64,000 nucleotides of DNA, taken from NCBI RefSeq assembly GCF_001499965.1, contig NZ_LQIT01000004.1:1-64000 (forward strand), read 5' to 3'. How positions within the stretch are numbered: position 1 is the stretch's first letter; every line of letters starts with the position of its first letter. Position numbers and translations under genes: made by a program. Shown piece by piece: positions 26,669 through 34,667 of the stretch. Origin of the DNA: Mycobacterium sp. GA-2829. GTDB lineage: Bacteria > Actinomycetota > Actinomycetes > Mycobacteriales > Mycobacteriaceae. The notes below the pieces were generated by a model. It was given only the letters and a program-made list of their open reading frames with translations. It had not been told where the DNA came from and did not search any database.

Positions 26669-29020
26669 ATGTCCCGCGCCTTCCGCCTGCTCGACCTCTG
26701 CTATGTCGTCGCTCTGCTCTACGTCTGCGCGGTCGCGCTCGACCCGACCCTGCCCGCCGCGGCGCCGGCCGGGCTGGCGTGGTTCGCCGCCCCGGGCAGC
26801 CCCGCGACCATCGCGGTCCTGCTCGGCCTGCCGCTCGCGCACTTCGCGCTGCGCCGCCTCACCGGCCGGGCCCCGCTGCCCGGTCCCCCGCTCGTCGTGA
26901 TCGCCGCGATGGCAGCCTCGGCCGTCGTTCTGGGCATGAGCGCCTATTGGCACTGTCACGGCGAGCAGGCACCCGCTTTCGCGCCGCTGGCGTGGACGCT
27001 GGCGCTGTTCGTCGGCAACGTGGAGAACCCGTTCGGCGCGGCGGCGAGCGGTCCGTGCGCATCGCTGTCCATGCCGGTCGCACTGGAGATCGCCCGACTG
27101 CTCGCCATCGTCACCACGCTCACCGCCGCCCTGGCCGCCGCCCTCGAACTGTTCCGCTCCCAACTCGACCGGATCGCGATCTGGCGGGCGCGCCAGCTGA
27201 CCGTCGTGGTCGGCATCGACGACGAGACGGTGTCGATGTTGCGGGCGATCGCGCGCACCAAGAGCCCCGCCGCCACCGTCGTCGTCCTGACCGGCGACAC
27301 CGATACCGACGCCGCGCGGGCCGCCCACCAACTCGGCGCCAAACTGCGCGTCGTCGATCTCCTTGACCACGAGGCGGTTTCGCGGCTGCGAATCTGGTGG
27401 CGCCTGGACCGCCTGTACCTGCTGTCGGCCGATCCGATGGAGAACATCAAACGGTTCGACTGCATCGACGCCGCCGTCGCCACCGCAGGCAACGAGCACC
27501 CGAGGATGCCGCTGACCGTCCGCATCGACGACCCCTGGCAGGCCGAGGTGTGGCGGCGCAGCTTCCTCACCCACACCGACAGCTGGGTCGCCGACGCCGT
27601 CGGACGCTACGAGGTGACCGCCGCCAAGCTGGTCCGTCACCTCACCGCCCGAATGCCGGAACCCACGACGGTCGTCCTGTGCGGGCTGACACCGCTGACC
27701 TACGCGCTGATCTCCGAACTCGCCCAGGTGCACCGCGAACTGCAGCTGTACGCCAAGCCTGGCGTCACCGCGCCGACCGACGTCGTCATCTTCGCCCGCC
27801 GCGCGCAGAGCTTCGTCGACGACCACCACATCCGTCAGGCCCGGATGGCCCCCGACGGCACAGCGCTGCCGGTGTCCGCGCGTGACGCCGACCCCACCGT
27901 CGACGCGCTCGCCTCCTACCTGCGCGGCACCGATCCGCGACGCCACGCGCTGATCCTCGGCGATCCCGTCATGGAGACCCTCGGCACCCGGCTGGCGTCC
28001 CGGTTCCCGACCCTGCGGGTGTACCTGGCGTCGACCGCGTCGACCTCGTTGCTCGACATCTCGATCATCGGGCACCTGTACGCCTTCCCTGTCGACATGG
28101 AACTCGAACCCGATGCGCCGCAGGATGTCTGGGAACGCGCTGCCGAACTGATCCACGAGCACTACAGCGCCGGCTCGACGCGCCCGAGCCGCCGGTGGGC
28201 CGACCTCGACCCGTTCGTCAAACAGTCCAACCGGCGCCAACTGCTCAACACGCTCTCGATCGTGGAGACCTACGCCGGCCACACCTGGAACAGCCTCGAA
28301 GAACCCGAACCGGCCACCCCGCTGCCGGGGGACTTCGCCGGCCTCGAACCGCTGGCGCAACTGAAGATCCTCGGCTACGACGAATCCACCGTCACCGCGA
28401 TGGTGCAGGCCGAACACGAGGACTGGCGCCGCTACCACCAGGACGCCGGGTGGCGGTACGCCGAACACCGCGACGACACCCACCGCCGCCACGACAAACT
28501 ACTGCCCTGGCCCGACCTGGTGGCGCGGCATCCCGAGTTCGTGCGCGATGCACAGCGCAGCCTGGCCACCACCTTGATCAACCTTCGTGCCCTCGGCTAT
28601 CGGTCGGTGCCGAAAGAATCCGCGGCGCAACAGTGGTCGCGGTACCGCCGCCGCGGTGAGGTGACCGCCGAACAGCGTGCGCAGGCCTGGACGTGGACGA
28701 CCTCGACCGGTGAGGTCATGCACGCCCGCGCCGGGGACTGGCTGGTCGCCGATGACACCGGCGACACCCGCTCGGTCGCGGCCGACGTCTTCCCCGCGAC
28801 CCACGAACGGATCGGACCCGGCCGCTACCGCCGCACCGGCACCGTACTCGCCCGCCGCGCCACCCCGGGCGAGATCGTCACCACCCTCGAGGGCGAGGTC
28901 ATCGCCCGCGACGGGGACTGGATCGTCCAGGGCCCGCACGGTGAGCGGTGGCCCGTCCCCGACGACCGCTTCCAAGACGGTTATGAGCAACTCACCAGCC
29001 GCGACGAAGCACTGATCTAG
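26669..29020 (+). CDS. Membrane TrkA-N-like / RyR-domain protein with C-terminal PGDYG-like repeats
   Basis: 783 residues from the ATG at 26669, which has AGGAGG five bases upstream. Three to four hydrophobic helices lie within residues 4-165. A Rossmann-like TrkA-N region follows at about 170-290 (VVVLTGDTDTDAARAAHQLG and LRVVDLLDHEAVSRLRIWW), then a second similar region (VVLCGLTPLTYALISELAQ). The RyR domain lies at about 560-650: AEHEDWRRYHQDAGWRYAEHR, DDTHRRHDKLLPWPDL. Two C-terminal repeats around GDWLVADDTGDTRSVAADVF and GDWIVQGPHGERWPVPDDRF resemble PGDYG. The layout recalls CASTOR/POLLUX-type channels. Ligand-gated ion or nucleotide sensing is inferred. Confidence 0.82.
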   Translation: MSRAFRLLDLCYVVALLYVCAVALDPTLPAAAPAGLAWFAAPGSPATIAVLLGLPLAHFALRRLTGRAPLPGPPLVVIAAMAASAVVLGMSAYWHCHGEQAPAFAPLAWTLALFVGNVENPFGAAASGPCASLSMPVALEIARLLAIVTTLTAALAAALELFRSQLDRIAIWRARQLTVVVGIDDETVSMLRAIARTKSPAATVVVLTGDTDTDAARAAHQLGAKLRVVDLLDHEAVSRLRIWWRLDRLYLLSADPMENIKRFDCIDAAVATAGNEHPRMPLTVRIDDPWQAEVWRRSFLTHTDSWVADAVGRYEVTAAKLVRHLTARMPEPTTVVLCGLTPLTYALISELAQVHRELQLYAKPGVTAPTDVVIFARRAQSFVDDHHIRQARMAPDGTALPVSARDADPTVDALASYLRGTDPRRHALILGDPVMETLGTRLASRFPTLRVYLASTASTSLLDISIIGHLYAFPVDMELEPDAPQDVWERAAELIHEHYSAGSTRPSRRWADLDPFVKQSNRRQLLNTLSIVETYAGHTWNSLEEPEPATPLPGDFAGLEPLAQLKILGYDESTVTAMVQAEHEDWRRYHQDAGWRYAEHRDDTHRRHDKLLPWPDLVARHPEFVRDAQRSLATTLINLRALGYRSVPKESAAQQWSRYRRRGEVTAEQRAQAWTWTTSTGEVMHARAGDWLVADDTGDTRSVAADVFPATHERIGPGRYRRTGTVLARRATPGEIVTTLEGEVIARDGDWIVQGPHGERWPVPDDRFQDGYEQLTSRDEALI

Positions 29021-29034
29021 AGAAAGAGCCACGC

Positions 29035-29907
29035 ATGGAAACCGACACCGGGACCACCCTCGGCGCCGCCACCACCATCGCCCGGCAGCGAGCCGAGATC
29101 GACCTGCTGCGCCGCCGCATCGCCGAAGACCGCTTCGCCCAGGATCTTCGGGACGCGCTGACCACCGCCGCGGCCACCGGTGCGATCGGCGCGCCCGTGA
29201 GCTATGCGCAGCTGGTCGAGATGATCGTGGCCACCGCCGCCGACATCATCGACGCCCGCGCGGCGCTGCTCTGCCTCATCGACACCGAGCACGACGAACT
29301 GGTCTTCGAAGAGGCGATCGGCGACGACGGCGCCGCACCCCAGGGTGTCCGCATCCCGGTCGGGCACGGTGTGGCCGGCCTCGTCGCGCTGACCGGCCAA
29401 CCGATGGCGATCTCCGACACCGACGAGGACGACCGCGACGCCAACGACATCGCCGCCGCTGTCGGTTTCGCGCCGCGGAACATCCTGTGTGTGCCACTGT
29501 CATTCGACGACGAGGTGATCGGCGTACTGGAGTTCCTCGACAAGGAGGGCGCCGACGCGTTCAGCGTCGCTGACATGGAGGCCATCGGGCTGTTCGCCAA
29601 CCTCGCCGCGGTCGCCCTCGAACAGTCCCGCACCCACACCCGCATCGGCGCAATGGTCCGCGACCTGATCCTGGCCGTCGACGGCGCCCCCGACTACGAC
29701 CGGCACGGCCTGACCCAGCGCGCCCGCGACTTCACCACCGACCTGGGCCGGCAGAGCGGTTACCGCGACGCGCTGGAGATCGCACGGCTGGTGCAGGAGA
29801 TCGTGCACTACGGCGATGCGGCCGCCGACGCCTGCCGCGGCATCCTCACCAACCTCGTCGAATTCCTCCGGACACCCGCTCGCACAGCCACTTTCGAGGA
29901 CGCCTGA
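29035..29907 (+). CDS. GAF domain protein
   Basis: 290 residues, 14 bases after the RyR gene. The N-terminus is a short coiled coil (RQRAEIDLLRRRIAEDRFAQ). A GAF domain at about residues 55-205 shows ARAALLCLIDTEHDELVF, VRIPVGHGVAGLVALTGQPM, ILCVPLSFDDEVIGVLEFLD and AVALEQSRTH. The C-terminal ~85 residues are helical without a recognised output domain. GAF domains bind small ligands or tetrapyrroles and mediate dimers. It probably senses a ligand in this operon. Its stop overlaps the ATG of the protease gene. Confidence 0.88.
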   Translation: METDTGTTLGAATTIARQRAEIDLLRRRIAEDRFAQDLRDALTTAAATGAIGAPVSYAQLVEMIVATAADIIDARAALLCLIDTEHDELVFEEAIGDDGAAPQGVRIPVGHGVAGLVALTGQPMAISDTDEDDRDANDIAAAVGFAPRNILCVPLSFDDEVIGVLEFLDKEGADAFSVADMEAIGLFANLAAVALEQSRTHTRIGAMVRDLILAVDGAPDYDRHGLTQRARDFTTDLGRQSGYRDALEIARLVQEIVHYGDAAADACRGILTNLVEFLRTPARTATFEDA

Positions 29908-30764
29908 TGGTCGCGAGCTTTCGGCCCGCCTACAGCTCCGCGTTCGCCGACAGCCAGCTGGTCCGCTTCGCGCCGTTCGACCCGATCGAGCGGCTCACGC
30001 CCGAGTGGGCGTGGGGCGGCAGCGGTGGCGAGGGAGTGAAGGTCGCGGTGGTGGACAGTGGGATCGACGCCACCCACCCCGACGTCGGGCCGGTCGACGG
30101 CTACGTCGCGATCACCGAGGGTGAGGATCTGCGGTTCGTCCACGACGCCTCCCCGCACGGTGACAGCTTCGGCCACGGCACCGCCTGCGCCGGCATCATC
30201 CGTTCGTTGGCGCCGCGCTGCGAGCTGTACAGCGTGAAGGTGCTCGGCGGCGCCAACAAAGGTAAAGGCCGGGTGTTCGCCGCGGGCATCCGCTGGGCGA
30301 TCGACAACGGCATGCACGTTTGCAACCTCAGCCTCGGCACCACGAAACGTGACTGCTTCAGCATCTTCCACGAACTCGTCGACGAGGCGTACTTCAAGAA
30401 CCTCGTCCTCGTCACCGCCGCCAACAACATGCCGATCCCGAGCTTCCCGTCGGTGTACTCCTCGGTGCTCTCGGTCGCCTCCCACGGCGTGCAGGATCCG
30501 TACCTCTTCTACTACAACCCGCATCCGCCGGTCGAGTTCGGCGCACTCGGTATCGACGTGAACATCGCGTGGCACAACCACACCCGGCGCACGATGACCG
30601 CGAACAGCTACGCCTCACCGCACATGACCGGACTCGTCGCCAAGATCCTGGGAAAGCATCCAGGACTCACCGTGTTCCAGCTCAAGACGATCCTGCGCGA
30701 GCTGGCCGCCAACGTCGACCGCAACAAGGTCAGCGAGCCGCCCCCGCTGTTCGGGACGAAATGA
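29907..30764 (+). CDS. Intracellular S8 (subtilisin-like) serine protease
   Basis: 285 residues. The complete triad is visible: Asp50 (KVAVVDSGIDATHPDV), His90 (SFGHGTACAGIIRSLAP) and Ser234 (TANSYASPHMTGLVAKIL), with oxyanion Asn near 174 (VTAANNMP). There is no signal peptide, no membrane helix and no inhibitor propeptide, so it should act in the cytoplasm on a local substrate. The 91-residue peptide encoded at 31619-31894 is the obvious candidate, or else the peptide inhibits it. It is coupled to the GAF gene by overlap. Confidence 0.9.
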   Translation: MVASFRPAYSSAFADSQLVRFAPFDPIERLTPEWAWGGSGGEGVKVAVVDSGIDATHPDVGPVDGYVAITEGEDLRFVHDASPHGDSFGHGTACAGIIRSLAPRCELYSVKVLGGANKGKGRVFAAGIRWAIDNGMHVCNLSLGTTKRDCFSIFHELVDEAYFKNLVLVTAANNMPIPSFPSVYSSVLSVASHGVQDPYLFYYNPHPPVEFGALGIDVNIAWHNHTRRTMTANSYASPHMTGLVAKILGKHPGLTVFQLKTILRELAANVDRNKVSEPPPLFGTK

Positions 30765-30774
30765 GAGTCCGCGC

Positions 30775-31470
30775 GTGCCCGCCAATCCCGACCCCACCAC
30801 CCTGCGTCGCCTGAACCTGTTCCGCGGCATGGGGTTACCGCATCTGGCTGTGCTCAACGGGTTGATGCGTAGGCACGTGCTGCCTGCCGGTGGGCGCATC
30901 GTGATGACCGACCAGCTCGATGACACCGTCTATGTCATCCAGAAGGGCGTGGTGCGGATCGTGCGGGAGCAATGCGACGGCGGCGAATTGCTGCTCGCCC
31001 TGCTCGGGCCCGGTGAGGTGATCGGCGCGCTCACTCTCGGCGAGACCTCCACCGTCGCCCACTCGATTCTCGCGCTCGACGAGACACAGCTGCTGTGGAT
31101 CGACCGGCACGCCTTCGAACGCTGCATCCAGACCATGCCGGAACTGAGCGTCAACCTCGCCGGCGTGCTGGCCCGCCGGGTGCAGTTCGCCAACGACCGT
31201 ATCGAGGCGCTCGCCGGGGTCGACGTGCGCGCCCGCATCGTGCGGCACCTGCTACTGCTCGCCCGTGAATACGGTGAGCCGCAACCAGGATCGGACTGCG
31301 TGCGGATCCCGCTGCGCCTCACCCAGGGCGACCTGGCGCGGATGGTCGGCGCCTCCCGGGTGCGCGTCAACCACACGCTGAGCGAGCTGCGGCGCCACCG
31401 CGTCGTCGAGATGTGCGCTGACCACCACGTGATGGTGCTCGGGATGGCCGCGCTGGAGAAATTGTGCTGA
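30775..31470 (+). CDS. Crp/Fnr family transcriptional regulator
   Basis: 231 residues from a GTG. A cyclic-nucleotide-binding beta-roll (about residues 10-125) has YVIQKGVVRIVREQ, LLLALLGPGEVIGALTLGE, but lacks the Arg-Ser/Thr pair that contacts cAMP phosphate in CRP (TSTVAHSILAL at that place). The dimer helix and the HTH_Crp domain follow: LTQGDLARMVGASRVRVNHT and LSELRRHRVVEM. There is no Fnr-type N-terminal cysteine cluster. The ligand therefore may differ from cAMP. It likely controls this operon and the peptide gene downstream. Confidence 0.9.
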   Translation: MPANPDPTTLRRLNLFRGMGLPHLAVLNGLMRRHVLPAGGRIVMTDQLDDTVYVIQKGVVRIVREQCDGGELLLALLGPGEVIGALTLGETSTVAHSILALDETQLLWIDRHAFERCIQTMPELSVNLAGVLARRVQFANDRIEALAGVDVRARIVRHLLLLAREYGEPQPGSDCVRIPLRLTQGDLARMVGASRVRVNHTLSELRRHRVVEMCADHHVMVLGMAALEKLC

Positions 31471-31488
31471 TGCACAACGCATTCAGCG

Positions 31489-31515
31489 GGTGTAAAAAGT
31501 TTGTCACCGTACTGT
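31489..31515 (+). promoter_or_regulatory. Candidate operator and -10 box of the peptide gene
   Basis: The 148-base gap between the regulator and the peptide gene holds the imperfect dyad GGTG-N2-AAA-N2-TTT-N2-CACC (31489-31508), directly followed by TACTGT (31510-31515), a TANNNT-type -10. A Crp-family activator bound there would overlap the -35. This is a proposal from spacing and symmetry. Confidence 0.35.
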
Positions 31516-31618
31516 CGCGCAGTTGATTGTCCGCGGCGCACGCCCAGTGGTCAGATCGGAATGTCCCCATCGGCGGGGCTCATTCCCCTCCGGTGAACTT
31601 CGAGAAAAGGAGTCCCCC

Positions 31619-31894
31619 ATGAGCGTGTTGAGCGGCGTCGACGAAACGGGCGCCCCCGCCCTTTACGACATCCCCGACGACGAACTGTCCAAGTACAAAG
31701 TCAATCTCAAGCCGATGACCGACGAGGTCCGCAATCGGCTGTTCCCCGGCAAGGATTCGCTGTCCAAGGAAGACGCCCAGGGTGTCGTGCCCGCGGGCCG
31801 ACCGTCCAGCGACGTCGAGGGATACGCCGCCATCTGCTGGTATTACGTCGAGGACGGCTCCGGCAACTGGGTGTACTGGGAGGAATACTGCTGA
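31619..31894 (+). CDS. 91-residue peptide, candidate secreted/processed peptide precursor
   Basis: Start ATG with AAAAGGAG eight bases upstream. The acidic N-terminal two thirds (PALYDIPDDELSKYKVNL) looks like a leader. The last 19 residues are bounded by Cys73 and the C-terminal Cys91 and contain seven Trp/Tyr (CWYYVEDG, GNWVYWEEYC). There is no signal peptide and no double-glycine site. The stop overlaps the ATG of a thioredoxin-fold gene, which in turn overlaps an ABC exporter, so the three are coupled. It may be a ribosomal peptide precursor, or a subtilase inhibitor. I know no matching family. Confidence 0.75.
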   Translation: MSVLSGVDETGAPALYDIPDDELSKYKVNLKPMTDEVRNRLFPGKDSLSKEDAQGVVPAGRPSSDVEGYAAICWYYVEDGSGNWVYWEEYC

Positions 31895-32646
31895 TGCCGA
31901 CACAGCCGGGTACGCGCCCTGCGCGCGTACCCGAGGCTGTGACGGCGGCCGCGCGGCTACGGCATGAGGGCCGCCTGCACGACGCGGTGACTCTGGTCGG
32001 CGCCGCCCTCGACGACGCCCGCTCGCAACCGTACGGGGTGCCGTTCCGGGACCGGGTGCTGCTGGCGCTGACATTGGCCGACCTGTACATCGGTGTCGGA
32101 AACCGTTCGGCAGCACAGGATCTGCTGCATCACGAGGCGCTGTACGCCGACCACATCCTGAGACTCGTCCAGCAGTCCGGCACCCCGGACGAGGTGCATG
32201 TCGCGACCGTCGGCTGCTACCAACTGCGAGACCGCGCCGCCCAGATCGCGCTGCTCGACCGGCCCGCGCCGGAACTCGACGTCGTCGACTGGCTCCGCGG
32301 TGAACCCACCACGCTCACCGCGTTGCACGGCCGCGTCGTCTTGCTCGAGTTCTGGGCGCCGTCGTGCCGTTCGTGTGCGGGGATGGCCCCGTTCCTCGAT
32401 GAATTGCTCTCGCAGCACGAGGAATTGAACGTGTTCGGGTTGACCGACCGTCGCACCGAACCGATCGGGCACGCCTTCGGCGCGGCCGTCGTCTCCGACC
32501 GCACCCGGCTGCGCTACGGCGCCCGCGGGGTGCCGACCTTCACGCTGATCGACCGTGCGGGCACCGTCCGCGTCGCCACGTCGAAACCCGACAAAGCGGC
32601 GCTGCGCGAAGCGATCACACACTTGCTCGACGAGGTGACCCCATGA
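31894..32646 (+). CDS. Thioredoxin-fold (TlpA-like) protein with helical N-terminal domain
   Basis: 250 residues. Residues 1-125 are helical, TPR-like (VTAAARLRHEGRLHDAVTLV, LALADLYIG-type pattern). The thioredoxin domain (about 128-248) has VVLLEFWAPSCRSCAGMAPF, with the redox pair Cys158-x-x-Cys161, and the cis-proline loop GVPTFTLIDRAG. There is no signal peptide or membrane helix, unusual for TlpA-like proteins. It may set the disulphide state of the two-cysteine peptide encoded just upstream (inference). Start overlaps the peptide stop; stop overlaps the ABC gene. Confidence 0.85.
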   Translation: MPTQPGTRPARVPEAVTAAARLRHEGRLHDAVTLVGAALDDARSQPYGVPFRDRVLLALTLADLYIGVGNRSAAQDLLHHEALYADHILRLVQQSGTPDEVHVATVGCYQLRDRAAQIALLDRPAPELDVVDWLRGEPTTLTALHGRVVLLEFWAPSCRSCAGMAPFLDELLSQHEELNVFGLTDRRTEPIGHAFGAAVVSDRTRLRYGARGVPTFTLIDRAGTVRVATSKPDKAALREAITHLLDEVTP

Positions 32647-34601
32647 CCACCGAACCCCCCGCCACCCGATCCGGAGCACTGGGACCGGCCATGGGCGCAC
32701 CGCCGAGCCCTCCGGGCGGCCGACCGGTCGGCATGCCCGTCCGCATGGGTGGGCCACCGCCTCCGCGCGGGATGGCGCGAAAGTACGTGCGGCGCAGCCT
32801 GGAGCTGCTGCGTCCGATGCGCGGTCTGGTCGCCGTGTCGGTGATACTCGGGCTGATCGTGACCGCACTGCCGTTCGTCACCCCCGCGGTGTGGGGGCCG
32901 ATGATCGACATCATGGGCCGGGTCGCCGGCGCGGAAGGCGGCGGCCTGCAGGACATCTGGTCGGTCAGCGGTCCGCGCGCGAGCCGGCCCGACGGCACCG
33001 TGTCGGGCCCGATGCTGCCGTTCGCGGGGTGGCTGGCGATCTGGGCGGCGTCGCTGGTGCTCGCGCAGGTGTTGGGCTTCGTCCGCGCCTGGGTGGACGC
33101 GCAGGTGGACTGGAAGCTGCTCACCGCCATCCGGCAGCGTGTGCACGACCACCTCCAGTCGCTGTCGCTCGACTTCTTCACCGGCGCACGCAGCGGCGCC
33201 CTGATGCAGCGCATTCAGGTCGAGTCGGCCGGGGTGCAGAAGCTGCTCACCGACTGCCTGATCCCGCCGCTGATCGACGCGGTCGTGCTGGTGATCGCGT
33301 TGGCGTATCTGCTGTCGCTGTCGTGGCAGATGACCATCGCATCGCTGCTGTTGTCGCCGTTCGCGTTGATGGCGCTGCGGTTCGTCGGCAAGAAGCTGCA
33401 GGCCACCACCCGCCAGATCATGATGAGCAGCCGACACCTCGGCGGTGAACTCGAGGAGACCATCAACGGGATCTCCGACATCCAGATCTTCCACGCCGAG
33501 GGGCGGCGCAGCGAGCGGTTCGCCGAAGCCTCCGAGGAGGCCGCGAAGACGTCGGCGATGATGGTGGTCTGGCTGCAGGCCAGCAGTCGCAGCACGCAGA
33601 TCTTCGTCGCGCTGAGCACGGCGCTCGTGCTGATCGTGGGCCTCGCGTTCAGCACAGCCTTCGGGCTGACGTTCAACAGCCTCATCGTGTTCGTCGGCTT
33701 CGTGCCCACGATGTTCGCCCCGGCCCAACGGATCATCGACGCCTACACGAGCTACAACTCCGTCGTCCCCAACGTCGTGTCGACCTACGAGCTGCTGGAC
33801 ACCGAACCGACGATCCGGGAACGGCCCGGCGCCGTCGAACTCGACGAACTGCACGGCAACATCGAGTTCAAGGACGTGGTGTTCGGCTACGGCGACCGCC
33901 AGAAGGTGCTCGACGGCGTCTCGTTCCGGATCCGCGAGGGCGAGACCGTCGCGCTGGTCGGCCACATCGGGTCCGGGAAGTCGACGATCTTCAACCTGCT
34001 GCTGCGGTTCCTCGACCCCGACCGCGGGCGCATCGAACTCGACGGCTACGACATCCGCGACCTGTCGCTTCAGACGCTGCGCGAGCAGGTGTCCAAACTG
34101 TCGCAGTTCCCGTTCTTCCTCAAGGACTCGATCCGCGAGAACGTGCGTCTGGCCCGCCGGGACGCCACCGACGCCGAGGTCGAAGAGGCCTGCAGGCTCG
34201 CCCACATCCACTCCGTCATCACCGATCCGCTCAAGATCGAGCGCGGCTACGACACCGTCGTCGACGTGCAGGTGCCCTCCGGGGGACAGAAGCGGCTGAT
34301 CGCCTTGGCACGCTGCCTGCTGCGCCGACCCGAGGTGCTGCTGCTCGACGAACCGACCGAGAACCTCGACGCCGATCAGCGCGTACGCATCGCGCAGGTG
34401 ATCCGCGAGTACGCCTCCGACCGGACCTGCATCGTGATCAGCCACGACATGGATTTCATCGCCGGCGTGGCCGACCGGATCATCGTGCTCGACGGCGGAC
34501 GCGTCGCCACCGAGGGCACGCACTCCGAACTACTCGCCCGCGGCGGCCTGTACAAGCAGCTCTACGAGGCGCAGAACGCCGAGCCGGTGGCAACCGCATA
34601 G
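32643..34601 (+). CDS. ABC exporter, fused membrane and ATPase domains
   Basis: 652 residues. A Pro/Gly-rich N-tail (to about residue 38) precedes six membrane helices (about 58-350). The ATPase follows, with Walker A GHIGSGKSTI near residue 440, Q-loop LSQFPFFLKDSIREN, a signature degenerated to VPSGGQKRLIALARCLL near 545, and Walker B EVLLLDEPTENLD near 565, then the H-loop VISHDMDF. There is no N-terminal C39 peptidase, so cleavage of any cargo must be done elsewhere, for example by the S8 protease. Expected to work as a homodimer exporting the peptide. Confidence 0.92.
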   Translation: MTTEPPATRSGALGPAMGAPPSPPGGRPVGMPVRMGGPPPPRGMARKYVRRSLELLRPMRGLVAVSVILGLIVTALPFVTPAVWGPMIDIMGRVAGAEGGGLQDIWSVSGPRASRPDGTVSGPMLPFAGWLAIWAASLVLAQVLGFVRAWVDAQVDWKLLTAIRQRVHDHLQSLSLDFFTGARSGALMQRIQVESAGVQKLLTDCLIPPLIDAVVLVIALAYLLSLSWQMTIASLLLSPFALMALRFVGKKLQATTRQIMMSSRHLGGELEETINGISDIQIFHAEGRRSERFAEASEEAAKTSAMMVVWLQASSRSTQIFVALSTALVLIVGLAFSTAFGLTFNSLIVFVGFVPTMFAPAQRIIDAYTSYNSVVPNVVSTYELLDTEPTIRERPGAVELDELHGNIEFKDVVFGYGDRQKVLDGVSFRIREGETVALVGHIGSGKSTIFNLLLRFLDPDRGRIELDGYDIRDLSLQTLREQVSKLSQFPFFLKDSIRENVRLARRDATDAEVEEACRLAHIHSVITDPLKIERGYDTVVDVQVPSGGQKRLIALARCLLRRPEVLLLDEPTENLDADQRVRIAQVIREYASDRTCIVISHDMDFIAGVADRIIVLDGGRVATEGTHSELLARGGLYKQLYEAQNAEPVATA

Positions 34602-34644
34602 CGGTCGATTTCTTACATAGTTCGCGATTCTGTGGCGCGTATTA

Positions 34645-34667
34645 TTTGCTGCCTTTAGTCTGGCGAC
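34645..34667 (+). promoter_or_regulatory. Conserved upstream element of small Cys-rich gene (paralogue 2)
   Basis: It matches the 23 bases before the paralogue ATG at 16092 in 19 positions, including TTTGCT, CCT and TGGCGAC. TTTAGT (34654-34659) takes the -10 position, 8 bases before the ATG. No Shine-Dalgarno. Confidence 0.45.

Noticed and set aside
26570..28492. 640-codon open frame on the minus strand
   Set aside because: It lies opposite the RyR gene, and its Gly/Val/Asp/Arg composition is that of an antisense shadow in high-G+C DNA. No domain.
32514..34523. 669-codon minus frame
   Set aside because: Antisense to the ABC exporter; the His/Arg/Gln-rich translation has no fold.
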